A stretch of 64,000 nucleotides of DNA from CAZJYI01 sp964550025. Its GTDB lineage: Bacteria > Verrucomicrobiota > Kiritimatiellia > UBA8416 > CAYOBW01. The stretch is from the NCBI GenBank assembly GCA_964550025.1, contig CAZJYI010000003.1, positions 1 through 64,000 on the forward strand, in the 5' to 3' direction. The notes under the pieces were generated by a model, which worked only from the letters and a program-made list of their open reading frames with translations, was not told the origin of the DNA and made no database searches. Of this stretch, positions 16,801-24,595 are shown piece by piece. A program made the translations under genes and the position numbers. Position 1 is the first letter of the stretch, and each line of letters opens with the position of its first letter.

Positions 16801-18160
16801 CGCCGTATTGCGACGGGTTGCAGCCAAGCTCTTCGAGCACTCCTTTGACCCCCTCGACAGTGAACGGCTGGACATTGACCTCCTGTGCCACGCCGTGTTC
16901 GGCGACAAGTTCCCGCAAGCGGTTGTCCTTCTGCAGATCAAATCGACGACATGCCATCAGCAGGCGCATGTTGGGGAATGCGAGGGCCTGTCGAATGATC
17001 TCATGAACACAGTGAAAGAACTCCGGGTTACGTCCCGACACGAGACTGACAGCGTCCAACTGGTCGATGACAAGGACGCACGGACGACCGTGCGCAACCC
17101 CCGCGAGGACTTCCGCGGGAGTCGAAGGTAGTCCAAGCTGCACGGCCACATTGCGTGGGAGATCAGTCGGTTCGAGGCGATCGACCCGAAAGTACAGGTG
17201 GGGCACGTCCTCGGCGCGCAATTGGTGGATCACTTGCCCCAAAACGCACGTCTTACCCACTCCTGCCGTGCCGGATACCAGAGCAGACGTCTTCTCGCCC
17301 ACCCCGCTCAATATGTCTCCTAGCGTCGCTGTCTCTTCACGGGGAACTGTGATGCCAGCTCCAATGCCCCTAATCATTGATTCGTAGCGGGCATTCAGCT
17401 CGATGAGGGCTGCAACAACAGACGCGTCCTTTGCGTAGTCGACACGAGCATGCCCGCGAGACTCGATGTGCGACCAGATGGCGTCGCCATGGAGAGTTTC
17501 GTGAATGCGATCGAGGGCCATGGCGCATAGGGCTTCCCGTATCACGGGGGCGTCCGTCCGCACCAACGCACGGAGTTTCGTATCTACCAGTTCAACGAGG
17601 GAGTCTTCATCGATGGCCCGGAACCGGACGCGCTTCAGCCGCTCGTAGACAATTCGGCATCGCGCAGACTCCGGCATTTCTGATGGAATACTCTGGACAG
17701 TGTTCAGCTCCCGTTGAATCGGACCTTCCCATTCCCGAAGCAGCTCGGACCAAGTGTTTGTCTTGGCCCCTTTCAGAAACTGCCCCTTGAACTCAGACAG
17801 CGACTCTGCCCGTCGTGCATCATCAGTCAGGCCAACCAGGAGGCCGGCACCAACGGTAGAGACAAAGACGTAGTGGGAGCCCGGATCTCGGGTCTTCGTG
17901 AATGCGTAGCCCAGAACCCCATTGCGGGCCAGTTCGGGAATCGTCCACTCCCCCGGTCGCGCGTGCTGTCGCTTGACCTGGTGGTACTCGACGATATTCC
18001 CTTTGTACAATGTGAACTCGCACCCGTCCCCATCGGGGCCGGGCGGTTCGATGCGAATGGAGTCGGCTTCCTCCGCCATCACTTGCGCGATGCAATAGGC
18101 AGTCCACTTTCCTTCGTACCGGTTGCCGTACTTGTCGCTTGCTCCGCCCGGTAACGGCAT
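13808..18160 (-). CDS. Avs-like defence protein: Cap4-like nuclease + STAND ATPase + helical sensor
   Basis: 1450 residues from ATG 18160, one base after the stop of the upstream gene (TGAAATG). Residues 1-140 resemble the Cap4/DUF4297 dsDNA endonuclease: GGASDKYGNRYEGKW, then DGDGCEF and the catalytic-looking EYHQVKRQ (lysine 63). Residues about 250-550 form a STAND NTPase with Walker A GTAGVGKT (297-304) and Walker B VLVIDQLD (362-369), and a winged-helix-like tail (FHEGFFDYVFARRFLA). Residues 600-1450 are helical, HEAT-like near the end (RDPTVIVRSTVANALLAQF). This order, effector-STAND-large sensor, is that of Avs antiphage proteins. An upstream in-frame ATG at 18190 is possible. Base composition is lower in G+C than the flanks, suggesting transfer. 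Confidence 0.72.
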   Translation of the reverse strand: MPLPGGASDKYGNRYEGKWTAYCIAQVMAEEADSIRIEPPGPDGDGCEFTLYKGNIVEYHQVKRQHARPGEWTIPELARNGVLGYAFTKTRDPGSHYVFVSTVGAGLLVGLTDDARRAESLSEFKGQFLKGAKTNTWSELLREWEGPIQRELNTVQSIPSEMPESARCRIVYERLKRVRFRAIDEDSLVELVDTKLRALVRTDAPVIREALCAMALDRIHETLHGDAIWSHIESRGHARVDYAKDASVVAALIELNARYESMIRGIGAGITVPREETATLGDILSGVGEKTSALVSGTAGVGKTCVLGQVIHQLRAEDVPHLYFRVDRLEPTDLPRNVAVQLGLPSTPAEVLAGVAHGRPCVLVIDQLDAVSLVSGRNPEFFHCVHEIIRQALAFPNMRLLMACRRFDLQKDNRLRELVAEHGVAQEVNVQPFTVEGVKGVLEELGCNPSQYGERQVELLRLPLHLALFAELIQQPRETPLTFATSVDLFSAYWDMKRMGVRSRMAPDRDQWIEVLDRLCDRMTKNQTLFVKERDILDEFERTVRTMESEHVLVLDRNRVGFFHEGFFDYVFARRFLAKGGDIARYLKDGEQDLFKRAPMRQILLHAHTEDHAGFVTELRRVVLDPTLRFHLRRGAMEVATRIDHASPELWRLFEEMLATTDAVLVREVWRVLLAAPSWLPFLHGKGLVAAWLASHDQEQRRRAVILVRNRIKKCPGDCVDLLSPYVGVSEEWNRDILHTVWHRSLRTDRRVFDLFMRLHAAGAVPHQSHVDFWSCIYDLPKTQPEWAAEALGQHLRFAVANTRAEDIEWHFLPPDGTGEGVVLDIAKNAPDAFLEAVLPVFLEVVTRTACERHGKLASDRVWRLRTYREEPLSIEASMLQGIEDAFKTLAASSIPDFTRFLDVLRPHGDYDSVNFVVVRALAAAPQEFVESTVDYVLANPQRLECGWASGSGGDFSHWAARELLQHVGSQCSEETFARLEEAIVSYFPRWEKTKDGLKWRGDWQLLMLTALPAERLSRRGAARLGEWRRKFPDRVITPPIPSKVRFVGSPIDGNDAARMNDEQWLRAIETYAWDDHSHRRPQGFLEGGAHQLSGVLETETKRDPERFARLLASFPEGTHRYYYHAILLGLKESGADRELVFDVARRIHSLPRKPGHRYLCDAIVEFSSDEIPDDVLAIVGWCATEATDPETNDLIVKTQNASDEERPHDILASAINSARGAAARAVGTLLFDKAARVPFFTPYLEQMVRDPTVIVRSTVANALLAQFSSPEAADMVAECLEGGDAQRRGAVAVAEANLFRADCVEFTHATLPRFFDDPVKEIRDEAATCFRRAKDRDLEMAKPIIRAFLASEAFAENVADLVWPMKRSTADIAEEILLTCEAVVSHMEALDNDPTHRLHGQADRIAELVLRAYRQMTDATERSRCLDIIDRLLAQEAHGISKELEEFER

Positions 18161-18161
18161 T

Positions 18162-18758
18162 TCATTCCCATCGCTTGAATGCGGCTTCAATCTGCGACAG
18201 CGCCCGCTTCAAGGAGGCATCCGTTCTTACGGCTGTTCGAAGATCCATGGCCGCGACGAGGTCTTCCGCGTATTCCAACCCGCCAAGTTGCGGCGAAACG
18301 CCTGCTCGGCTCACGTTGTCACGCAACAGTCGCTTATACCGATCACGTTCACACTTATATGCGGGAGTTTCGCACCCCTGCCCCAGCACCTGTTTGAATG
18401 CGTGCGAATCCAGCAGAAGCCATCTCTCGACGTGCGGGTCGGGAATGGCACAAACGACGAAGGGCTTCAGCGGCTCCGGTACAGCTGCGTCCATGTCACT
18501 CAAACGCTGGTTCAGACCTGCGCAATTGGCGTCGGTAGCCACGACTATCAGATCAGGCAGGTGCTCGATTCCTTTCGCAATGTCAGTGGCATACTGCACA
18601 AACTCGGCAATGGCTCTGCCATGACCGCCTCTTACACTTCTGGTGGTAATCACCACTTCAGTCTGTGCTTCGGCGGCCAAGCGCTTCACCAGAGCGCCAA
18701 TGACGGCTTCATGTCCATAGTCCTCCCCGAACAAGACAATGCTATGCATCGAAGTCAC
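18162..18758 (-). CDS. TOPRIM / DUF4276-like protein of the defence cassette
   Basis: 198 residues. The N-terminus IVLFGEDYGHEAVIGALVKR places a glutamate (residue 9) after a beta strand, then LIVVATDANCAG gives an acidic pair position (Asp 73), and IPDPHVERWLLLDS matches the ExWLL-D landmark of DUF4276/DUF4435-type TOPRIM-like proteins that sit beside SMC/OLD-type ATPases. The start overlaps the end of the ATPase gene by 17 bases and its own stop is one base from the nuclease-STAND gene, so the three are translated as a unit. Metal-dependent nuclease or phosphotransfer activity is inferred from the fold only. Family assignment is from motifs, not a search. Confidence 0.55.
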   Translation of the reverse strand: MTSMHSIVLFGEDYGHEAVIGALVKRLAAEAQTEVVITTRSVRGGHGRAIAEFVQYATDIAKGIEHLPDLIVVATDANCAGLNQRLSDMDAAVPEPLKPFVVCAIPDPHVERWLLLDSHAFKQVLGQGCETPAYKCERDRYKRLLRDNVSRAGVSPQLGGLEYAEDLVAAMDLRTAVRTDASLKRALSQIEAAFKRWE

Positions 18759-20067
18759 CTCTCATGATCCGATCTGAAACGGAGGAAGTGGTTGATTCAG
18801 GTAACTCCTGCAAAGCATCCTCAATCGACGACCGTCGCGCGATGTCTCCCCACGTCGAAAAGGGCTCGATGGATGTCTCTGCATTTCTCTTTCGGCATAC
18901 ATACAAGTGTTTGTCGGGGATCATGCCGGGGAGAATCGGTGAGTGTGTCGTGACGATGAGCTGTTCGCTACCCGTTTCGGCGCGAGTGCGCAATAGCTCA
19001 GCGATGAGCGCTATCCGGCGTGGATGAACGCCGTTCTCCGGTTCCTCAAAGCCCACCAGCGCAAACGGGTCCTTCGTTGCCCCCAGGGAGAGAAGCCCCA
19101 GGACGCGCAGTGTTCCTTCGGAAACCACTCTTGCCGGGACAAGTGCATCACCTTCGACGATACGCAGTTCGACCTCACCCAAGTCGCTAACCTGAACGTC
19201 GATACCGGTTACCGACGGAATAATGCCATGCAGCGCCTTCTCAATGCCCTTGAGTTGCCTGGGATCCTCCGCCCTGACGGTGTTCAGAAACGCAGCGAGG
19301 TTCTCTCCCATGAGACCGATATGCCTGACTTCACGCACTGGGTTTGACATGCGCATGCGTTCGCGGGGTTCGAAGTAGAAGAAGTACCAGTTCGCCAGTT
19401 CCTCCTTCAACGCCGTCGCATGAGGGTAGTGTGGTGCATAGAGCGGACGCGAGAGAACCGTGTGATCCAGGTGAAGATCATGATACGTCGGGTGGGCTTG
19501 CCTTTCCACACGCAGATGGAGTTTGTCGTCAACCTTCGAGAGAAAGGGCTTTCGGCTTGTCTTGGGCTCACCCTTGTTCGTAAGCGCGGCAAGATACTCG
19601 TCCACGACTCGAAGCACGCCGGAGCGTGGCAGCACCTCGATCTCGACACGATAGCGCAAGCTGCGCTCTCGAATGTTCCTCGGTTTCGAGGAATCCAGAT
19701 ACGCGGCGTGGTCCTCGCGAACGGTCTTGGTGCGTTTCATCTCGCTGATCAAACGCTCGACCCGCATCACAACGGCGTCCGAAAGCTCCACATCGACTTC
19801 GAGAGAGAACCTGGCAGAATCCTGGTCCAGGAGCCCCCTAATCCCCGTCTTGGGGAATGCGAATGACTCCAGCGGCGTCCCACGGTAGGGAGACGCGAAA
19901 GCCTCGTTGAGTGTCTGGCAACGTGAAACGCGCCCCACCAACTGCAGCGCATCGAGGAAATTGCTCTTGCCGGCGGCGTTGGGGCCAAACAGCACGTTCA
20001 ACTCCCCCAAAGCCACATCTACGTCGCGAAGGGATTTGTAGCCCTGAATCCGGATGCGTCTGAGCAT
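18742..20067 (-). CDS. SMC/OLD-like AAA ATPase of the defence cassette
   Basis: 441 residues, the first gene of the cassette, with a strong AGGAGGC site (20081-20075) before ATG 20067. It begins LRRIRIQGYKSLRDVDV, has Walker A GPNAAGKSN at 28-36, ABC-type signature VSEGTLRVL at 315-323, Walker B FALVGFEEPENG at 335-346 and the H-loop TTHS at 374-377. This is the AAA_21/RecF-like layout of ATPases paired with TOPRIM-type partners in PARIS, Septu and OLD/Gabija-like immunity. The central insert (about 100-250) is specific and may carry oligomerisation or sensing. The gene overlaps the next one by 17 bases. Confidence 0.85.
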   Translation of the reverse strand: MLRRIRIQGYKSLRDVDVALGELNVLFGPNAAGKSNFLDALQLVGRVSRCQTLNEAFASPYRGTPLESFAFPKTGIRGLLDQDSARFSLEVDVELSDAVVMRVERLISEMKRTKTVREDHAAYLDSSKPRNIRERSLRYRVEIEVLPRSGVLRVVDEYLAALTNKGEPKTSRKPFLSKVDDKLHLRVERQAHPTYHDLHLDHTVLSRPLYAPHYPHATALKEELANWYFFYFEPRERMRMSNPVREVRHIGLMGENLAAFLNTVRAEDPRQLKGIEKALHGIIPSVTGIDVQVSDLGEVELRIVEGDALVPARVVSEGTLRVLGLLSLGATKDPFALVGFEEPENGVHPRRIALIAELLRTRAETGSEQLIVTTHSPILPGMIPDKHLYVCRKRNAETSIEPFSTWGDIARRSSIEDALQELPESTTSSVSDRIMRGDFDA

Positions 20068-20123
20068 GGACAGTGCCTCCTAACGTAGTGAAGATCTCTG
20101 AGCCGTCAAACAACACTATCCTT

Positions 20124-20144
20124 ACATAACTCGCCCCGTTATGT
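20124..20144 (-). promoter_or_regulatory. Dyad upstream of the defence cassette, candidate operator
   Basis: Perfect inverted repeat ACATAAC-N7-GTTATGT, 57 bases before the ATPase start, in the only AT-rich stretch of this intergenic region. The half-sites are 14 bp apart centre to centre, near what a dimeric helix-turn-helix repressor would bind. No regulator gene is adjacent, so the binder is unknown. Confidence 0.4.
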
Positions 20145-20329
20145 CACCTCTGTCTGCATGTTGGCATATCTCAGCCCTCGGTCAGCAGGCACGCTCGCTT
20201 GAAGGGGGGTGCCAAGCGTGATACCTTCACAACTGCCTGACGGTGATGGCACTGATTCGGTGTCCCGCACTCTTGAACTATCCGGTGACCTCATCGCGGC
20301 GCTCACTCTGTGTTTGAGGAGGCAACAGC

Positions 20330-21658
20330 ATGTCTGACAGCATGACACGGGGAACGGACCTGTCCCCGGTACCATTGACGCGGCGGCGATTCCTCGGGGG
20401 CGCCGCAGGAGCGGGCGGCACGCTGGCCATACCCACCGTCATTCCGGCCAGTGCGCTCGGAAGGGGCGGAGCGGTTGCGCCCAGTGAGCGACTGACGTTC
20501 GGGGTGATCGGGTACGGCAGTCGGTTCCGGCGGGTTCTGCTGCCGTGGTTCCTGGGCTTCAAAGAGGTGCGGCTCCTGGCAGTCTGCGACTGCTGGGAGG
20601 GAAGGCGCACGGCCGGCAAGCATGCGGTCGACGCACACTACGGGAACGGCGACTGCGCGGCGTATGCGGAGATCACGGAGCTGCTGGCGCGCGAGGATAT
20701 CGACGGGGTTATCGTTGCCACCGGCGACCGCATGCATGCGGTTGCTTCGATTATGGCCGCGAAGGCGGGCAAGGACGTCTACTCCGAGAAGCCGCATTCC
20801 CTGACGATCGAGGAAGGGCGAGCGCTGGTGCGGGCAACGTCACGCTGCAACACGGTCTACCAGTGCGGTCACCAGCGGCGCTCGGTGGATACCTACCGGT
20901 TCCAGAAAGAGGTGGTGCGCAAAGGGCTGATCGGCCGAGTCCATACGGTCTACATGAAGACATGGGTTACGCACCCGGCAAACCCTGCGAAAGACGCCCC
21001 GGTCCCCCCCGGCATGGACTGGGACACGTGGCTGGGCCCCACACCTTACCACCGCTTCAACCCACGACGCCTGCAGTGGAACAACTTCTACGACACGGGC
21101 GCCGGCCCCATGGCCAACATGGGATGCCACTATACCGATCTTGCCCAATGGGCACTGGACAGGGACCACACCGGCCCGGTGCACTACACGGGAACAGCGC
21201 ATTTCGATCCGAACAACGTCTTCACCGTCCCCGTGACAAGCAAGGCCGTTGCCACCTACGCCGACGGGACAAAACTGATCATCGACAACCAGGGGTCGTT
21301 CAACACGCGAACGATCCGGTTCGAGGGGGACGAAGGCTGGATCCAGGTGGATGACGGAAACATGAAGGTAACGGCCAAACCGGCGTCGATCTTGAAGATA
21401 CGCCGGAAGGCATCCAGGGACTTCAACGACATGGGCGGACACGTCAGTAACCTGTTGCAGTGCATGCGAAGCCGGCAGCAAAAGACAGTGTGCGACCCGG
21501 AGAGCTCGCACCGCGCCACGACGATTTCCCATATTGGGAACATCTGCGTGCGGCTGGGGCGCGACGTTGAATGGGACCCTGCCAAAGAGCGCTTCGTCAA
21601 CGATGACGAAGCGAACCGAATGCTGAGCCGCGCCATGCGTCATCCGTGGCACCTGTGA
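20330..21658 (+). CDS. Tat-exported Gfo/Idh/MocA-family oxidoreductase
   Basis: 442 residues after a GAGGAGG site. A twin-arginine signal is clear: LTRRRFLGGAAGAGGTLA at about residues 16-33. The mature part opens with the Rossmann segment RLTFGVIGYGSR, continues with DVYSEKPHSLTIEEG (the EKP lysine conserved for substrate/cofactor) and has a C-terminal alpha/beta domain with NMGCHYTDLAQWALD. These enzymes oxidise or reduce sugar hydroxyls with tightly bound NAD(P). Export with pre-bound cofactor through Tat fits. The following gene carries a DUF1080 domain, now described as 3-keto-disaccharide hydrolase, so the pair may act on 3-keto-glycosides in the periplasm; that coupling is inferred. 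Confidence 0.9.
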   Translation: MSDSMTRGTDLSPVPLTRRRFLGGAAGAGGTLAIPTVIPASALGRGGAVAPSERLTFGVIGYGSRFRRVLLPWFLGFKEVRLLAVCDCWEGRRTAGKHAVDAHYGNGDCAAYAEITELLAREDIDGVIVATGDRMHAVASIMAAKAGKDVYSEKPHSLTIEEGRALVRATSRCNTVYQCGHQRRSVDTYRFQKEVVRKGLIGRVHTVYMKTWVTHPANPAKDAPVPPGMDWDTWLGPTPYHRFNPRRLQWNNFYDTGAGPMANMGCHYTDLAQWALDRDHTGPVHYTGTAHFDPNNVFTVPVTSKAVATYADGTKLIIDNQGSFNTRTIRFEGDEGWIQVDDGNMKVTAKPASILKIRRKASRDFNDMGGHVSNLLQCMRSRQQKTVCDPESSHRATTISHIGNICVRLGRDVEWDPAKERFVNDDEANRMLSRAMRHPWHL

Positions 21659-21672
21659 GGGAGAGTGTGATC

Positions 21673-24336
21673 ATGACAACATCGAAATCCGCGGCTCCTC
21701 ACCTCACCCGTGGTCTTTCCCGTTCACTCCTTCACGGGGACGGACGGCGTGGCAGCCGTCCCTCCAGCACAAAGAAGCGGTCCTTTCCACGTCCTGGAGG
21801 GTCGGGTTCCACCCCGACCGCACCCGTGACAAGGCGAAAGAAGAGCCCCTGTCGCCTGCTCCAGCTAATCGCTGTGTGCGTCGCGTGCGCGTGTTCCGCG
21901 AGTGCGGCTGACAGCGTTGCGTTGGATGCACTCTTTGAGCAGCTCGCCCGGTACGAGCTTTCGAGCAGCCCGGTTCCGCTCGAGCAGCTACGCAGCCGGA
22001 TCAGGGCATCGCACGGCAAGGCGGAACAACGCCGGGACCTCGAGAGCAGAATGGTGGCGGTCCTGGAAAACGCAGAGGCAACGGACGAGGGGCGGCGCTT
22101 CCTTTGCCAGCAACTTGCGGTCGTCGGTACGGACAGATCGGTGCCGGTTCTCGGCCAACTTCTGCGTCATGCCGAGCTGGGGCGCCACGCGTGCTATGCG
22201 TTGCGCGGGATTGACACGGCTGCGGCCGGCGCTACGTTGCGCGGTGCGCTGGCCGATGCACCACCGAAGGTACGTCTGGACATCATACAGGTGCTGGCGC
22301 AGCGGGGAGAAGGCGAGAACGTTCCCGGCCTCATTGATCTCCTGCCATCGGAAGACGGAACGATTGTGGCGGCTGCCGCGACGGCACTGGGAACGTACGG
22401 GGACACGCGTGCGACCGATGCGCTTTGGGACGACAGCGCGACAGCCGGCGTGCCGGCCGGCCTGTCTCCTCACTGTCGCCTGGAGAGTGCGCAAGCCCTG
22501 GAGCGGTCCGGCAAGACGAAAGCGGCGTTGTCGGCCTATCGCAAGCTCTATGCTGGCAAGGGACCGCTGCAGGTCCGGCGCGGGGCCATGCTGGGGATCG
22601 TCCGGGTTGGCGGCGAAGAGGGGGACAGGCGGCTGCTGGAGGTCCTTCAAGGCGATGACCGGAGGTTGCGACTTGCGGCAATCAGTAACGGGCTGCGCCT
22701 TCCTGGCGAAAGACCGTCCGCGGTGCTTGACCGCGTGCTCGCGCTCCTGCCGAAGGTGCCTGCCGACGAGCAGGTCGTCTGGGTCAGAGAGCTCACGGCG
22801 CAATGCGGACCGGCAATGACACCGCACCTCACGAAGCTGACGCGGCATGACTCCGAGGACGTACGCGCAGCGGCTTTACGGGGGTTGGTGCAGCTCGGGG
22901 ACACGGCCGTCATGCCGGCGCTGATGGCAGCGCTGGACGGGGGCAACACGGAACGGGAGCTCGCGTTGGCCGGTCTGCGGCAGGTGCAGGGCAACGGGGT
23001 CGGCAAGGCGATCACCTCCGCACTTGCCGGGGCCAAAACGCCACTCCGGATCGCGCTCATCGGCGTGCTGCGCGACCGAGGGGAAACCGACGCCCTCCCC
23101 CAGCTCATCGCGTGCGCGGCTGATGAAGACGAAGCTGTCGCCCGTGCGGCATTCCAGGCGCTCGGCGAGCTGGCGGATCGGGTATCCCTGCCGTGCCTGC
23201 TTGACCGCGTCCTCGCCCCGCGCAACGAACGCGCTGCCGACCGGTCCGGCGTGCCGGCCATACTGTCTGCCGTTCGCCGGCACGGGGCGGAGGAGCAGAT
23301 GCTCGACGAGCTGCACGGGCGCCTGGGGCAGGCCGGGGTTGCAGTGCGATGCAGGATCCTGCGAATCGTTGCCGCGCTGCCGGGCGAGAGATCTGTCCGC
23401 ATGCTGGGGGAGGCACGGAACAGCCCGGAGCCCCTTGTGCGCGAGGCGGCCATGAGGGGCATGGCGGAGCATTCCGATCCGGCGGTCCTGCCGATACTGC
23501 AGCGTATCGTCGGGGCGCCGGAATCCGACAAGTACCGCGTGCTGGCCATGCGGGGCATGGTCCGGCTGTTGCGAGGCGAGTCCGACCTTGATCAGAAGCA
23601 ACGCCTGCACTACTACGGGCAACTGACCGCCGCGGCACAGAGTGATGCCGACTGGAGCCTGGTTCTCAGCGGATTGGCGGAACTGCCGCCCCGCGCCGCG
23701 CTGCGCCTGATGCTGCCCCGCGCGGAAGGCGGCACACCAAGACCCGAACTGCAGATGGCCATCGACCGGGCCATTGCCGCCCTCAAGCCTGTCGCGCTGT
23801 TCGACGGCGAGACATTCGCCGGCTGGGAGGGCAACCTCGCGCTGTTCCGGATCGAGGACGGGGCCGTGGTCGGCGGCGGCCTTGATAAGCCCGTGCCGCG
23901 CAACGAGTACCTGTGTTCGACGAAGTCCTTTGCGGATTTCGAGTTGCGGCTGAAGTTCAAAGTCCTTGGCAAGAACACCAACGCCGGCATCCAGATCCGT
24001 AGCGAGAGAGTCGCGAACAGCAACGAGATGATCGGCTACCAGGCCGACCTCGGACAAACCTGGTGGGGGTGTCTCTACGATGAACGCCGCCACAAGTGTC
24101 TCGTGAAGGTCGCCCCGAAGGTGCAGGCCCGCCTGGTCAAGAGGGAACAGTGGAACGACTACGCTATTCGCTGTCACGGCCGCCGTGTCCAGCTATGGGT
24201 CAACGGAGAGAACACCGTTGACTACACCGAACCGGACAAGTCGATCCCGCAGGTCGGAGTCATCGGATTGCAGATCCACAAGGGCCAACCGGGGGAGGCC
24301 TGGTACAAGGACATAGGGATTGTCGAGCTGCCATAG
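21673..24336 (+). CDS. Exported HEAT-repeat protein with C-terminal DUF1080 (3-keto-glycoside hydrolase-like) domain
   Basis: Start chosen at ATG 21673 because of its GAGGGAGAG site; 887 residues. The open frame then crosses the second copy of the palindromic element before a normal signal peptide (RLLQLIAVCVACACSASAAD), so a GTG at 21826 at the element's edge is an alternative start. Residues about 100-700 are HEAT/PBS-type helical repeats (VRAAALRGLVQLGDTAVMPA, VREAAMRGMAEHSDPAVLPI). The last 190 residues are DUF1080: VALFDGETFAGWEG, NTNAGIQIRSE and GVIGLQIHKG. The concanavalin-like domain binds or hydrolyses keto-sugars. It probably works with the preceding oxidoreductase, whose stop is 14 bases upstream. 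Confidence 0.85.
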   Translation: MTTSKSAAPHLTRGLSRSLLHGDGRRGSRPSSTKKRSFPRPGGSGSTPTAPVTRRKKSPCRLLQLIAVCVACACSASAADSVALDALFEQLARYELSSSPVPLEQLRSRIRASHGKAEQRRDLESRMVAVLENAEATDEGRRFLCQQLAVVGTDRSVPVLGQLLRHAELGRHACYALRGIDTAAAGATLRGALADAPPKVRLDIIQVLAQRGEGENVPGLIDLLPSEDGTIVAAAATALGTYGDTRATDALWDDSATAGVPAGLSPHCRLESAQALERSGKTKAALSAYRKLYAGKGPLQVRRGAMLGIVRVGGEEGDRRLLEVLQGDDRRLRLAAISNGLRLPGERPSAVLDRVLALLPKVPADEQVVWVRELTAQCGPAMTPHLTKLTRHDSEDVRAAALRGLVQLGDTAVMPALMAALDGGNTERELALAGLRQVQGNGVGKAITSALAGAKTPLRIALIGVLRDRGETDALPQLIACAADEDEAVARAAFQALGELADRVSLPCLLDRVLAPRNERAADRSGVPAILSAVRRHGAEEQMLDELHGRLGQAGVAVRCRILRIVAALPGERSVRMLGEARNSPEPLVREAAMRGMAEHSDPAVLPILQRIVGAPESDKYRVLAMRGMVRLLRGESDLDQKQRLHYYGQLTAAAQSDADWSLVLSGLAELPPRAALRLMLPRAEGGTPRPELQMAIDRAIAALKPVALFDGETFAGWEGNLALFRIEDGAVVGGGLDKPVPRNEYLCSTKSFADFELRLKFKVLGKNTNAGIQIRSERVANSNEMIGYQADLGQTWWGCLYDERRHKCLVKVAPKVQARLVKREQWNDYAIRCHGRRVQLWVNGENTVDYTEPDKSIPQVGVIGLQIHKGQPGEAWYKDIGIVELP
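21711..21848. mobile_element. MITE-like palindromic element, copy 2
   Basis: Same element as at 3732-3872: core 21733-21828 (96 bp) from CACGGGGACGGACGGCGTGG to ACCCCGACCGCACCCGTG with the same two hairpins, and ends GGTCTTTCCC / complement of AGAAGAGCCCC. It lies in the n-region of the signal peptide of the HEAT/DUF1080 gene and reads through in the same frame as copy 1 (HGDGRRGSRPSS ... TPTAPV). No clear flanking duplication was found here. Confidence 0.7.
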
Positions 24337-24393
24337 GAGGGGATGGCTTGCCGTGAGCGTGCGCTCCCATTGCAACGGAGAGTGTCGACGTGA

Positions 24394-24483
24394 GACCGCT
24401 TGTGCAGGTCGATTCTCTCCGGCATGACCCCCGGCGAGTATCGCAGGCGCAACCAGCCGGCACGGCGGATAGAGGTGTTTTAG
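24394..24483 (+). pseudogene. C-terminal relic of an AraC-family regulator
   Basis: Thirty codons ending in TAG read DRLCRSILSGMTPGEYRRRN followed by nine further residues. The GMTPGEYRRR ending is the hallmark C-terminus of the AraC helix-turn-helix domain, and CRSI fits the FCRxF of its last helix. An in-frame stop directly precedes it and no more of the domain is found upstream, so only the tail survives. It sits right before the aldehyde dehydrogenase gene, where an AraC-type regulator of the sugar operon would be expected. Confidence 0.6.
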
Positions 24484-24489
24484 CCTGAG

Positions 24490-24519
24490 AATATCCGCAA
24501 CCTGGATTGTAATATCCGC
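24490..24519 (+). promoter_or_regulatory. 21-bp-spaced direct repeat, candidate activator site
   Basis: AATATCCGC occurs at 24490-24498 and again at 24511-24519, exactly 21 bp apart (two helical turns), about 80 bases before the aldehyde dehydrogenase start. Direct repeats with this spacing are the usual form of AraC-family binding sites. The adjacent AraC relic supports the idea, but no -10/-35 pair is evident. Confidence 0.4.
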
Positions 24520-24595
24520 CATTCCCCTGCCACTCATTCTGTGTCACTCTGTTCCGCCATGAAGGCGTTCTGCATTCAGGAAACGGAGAAGACCG

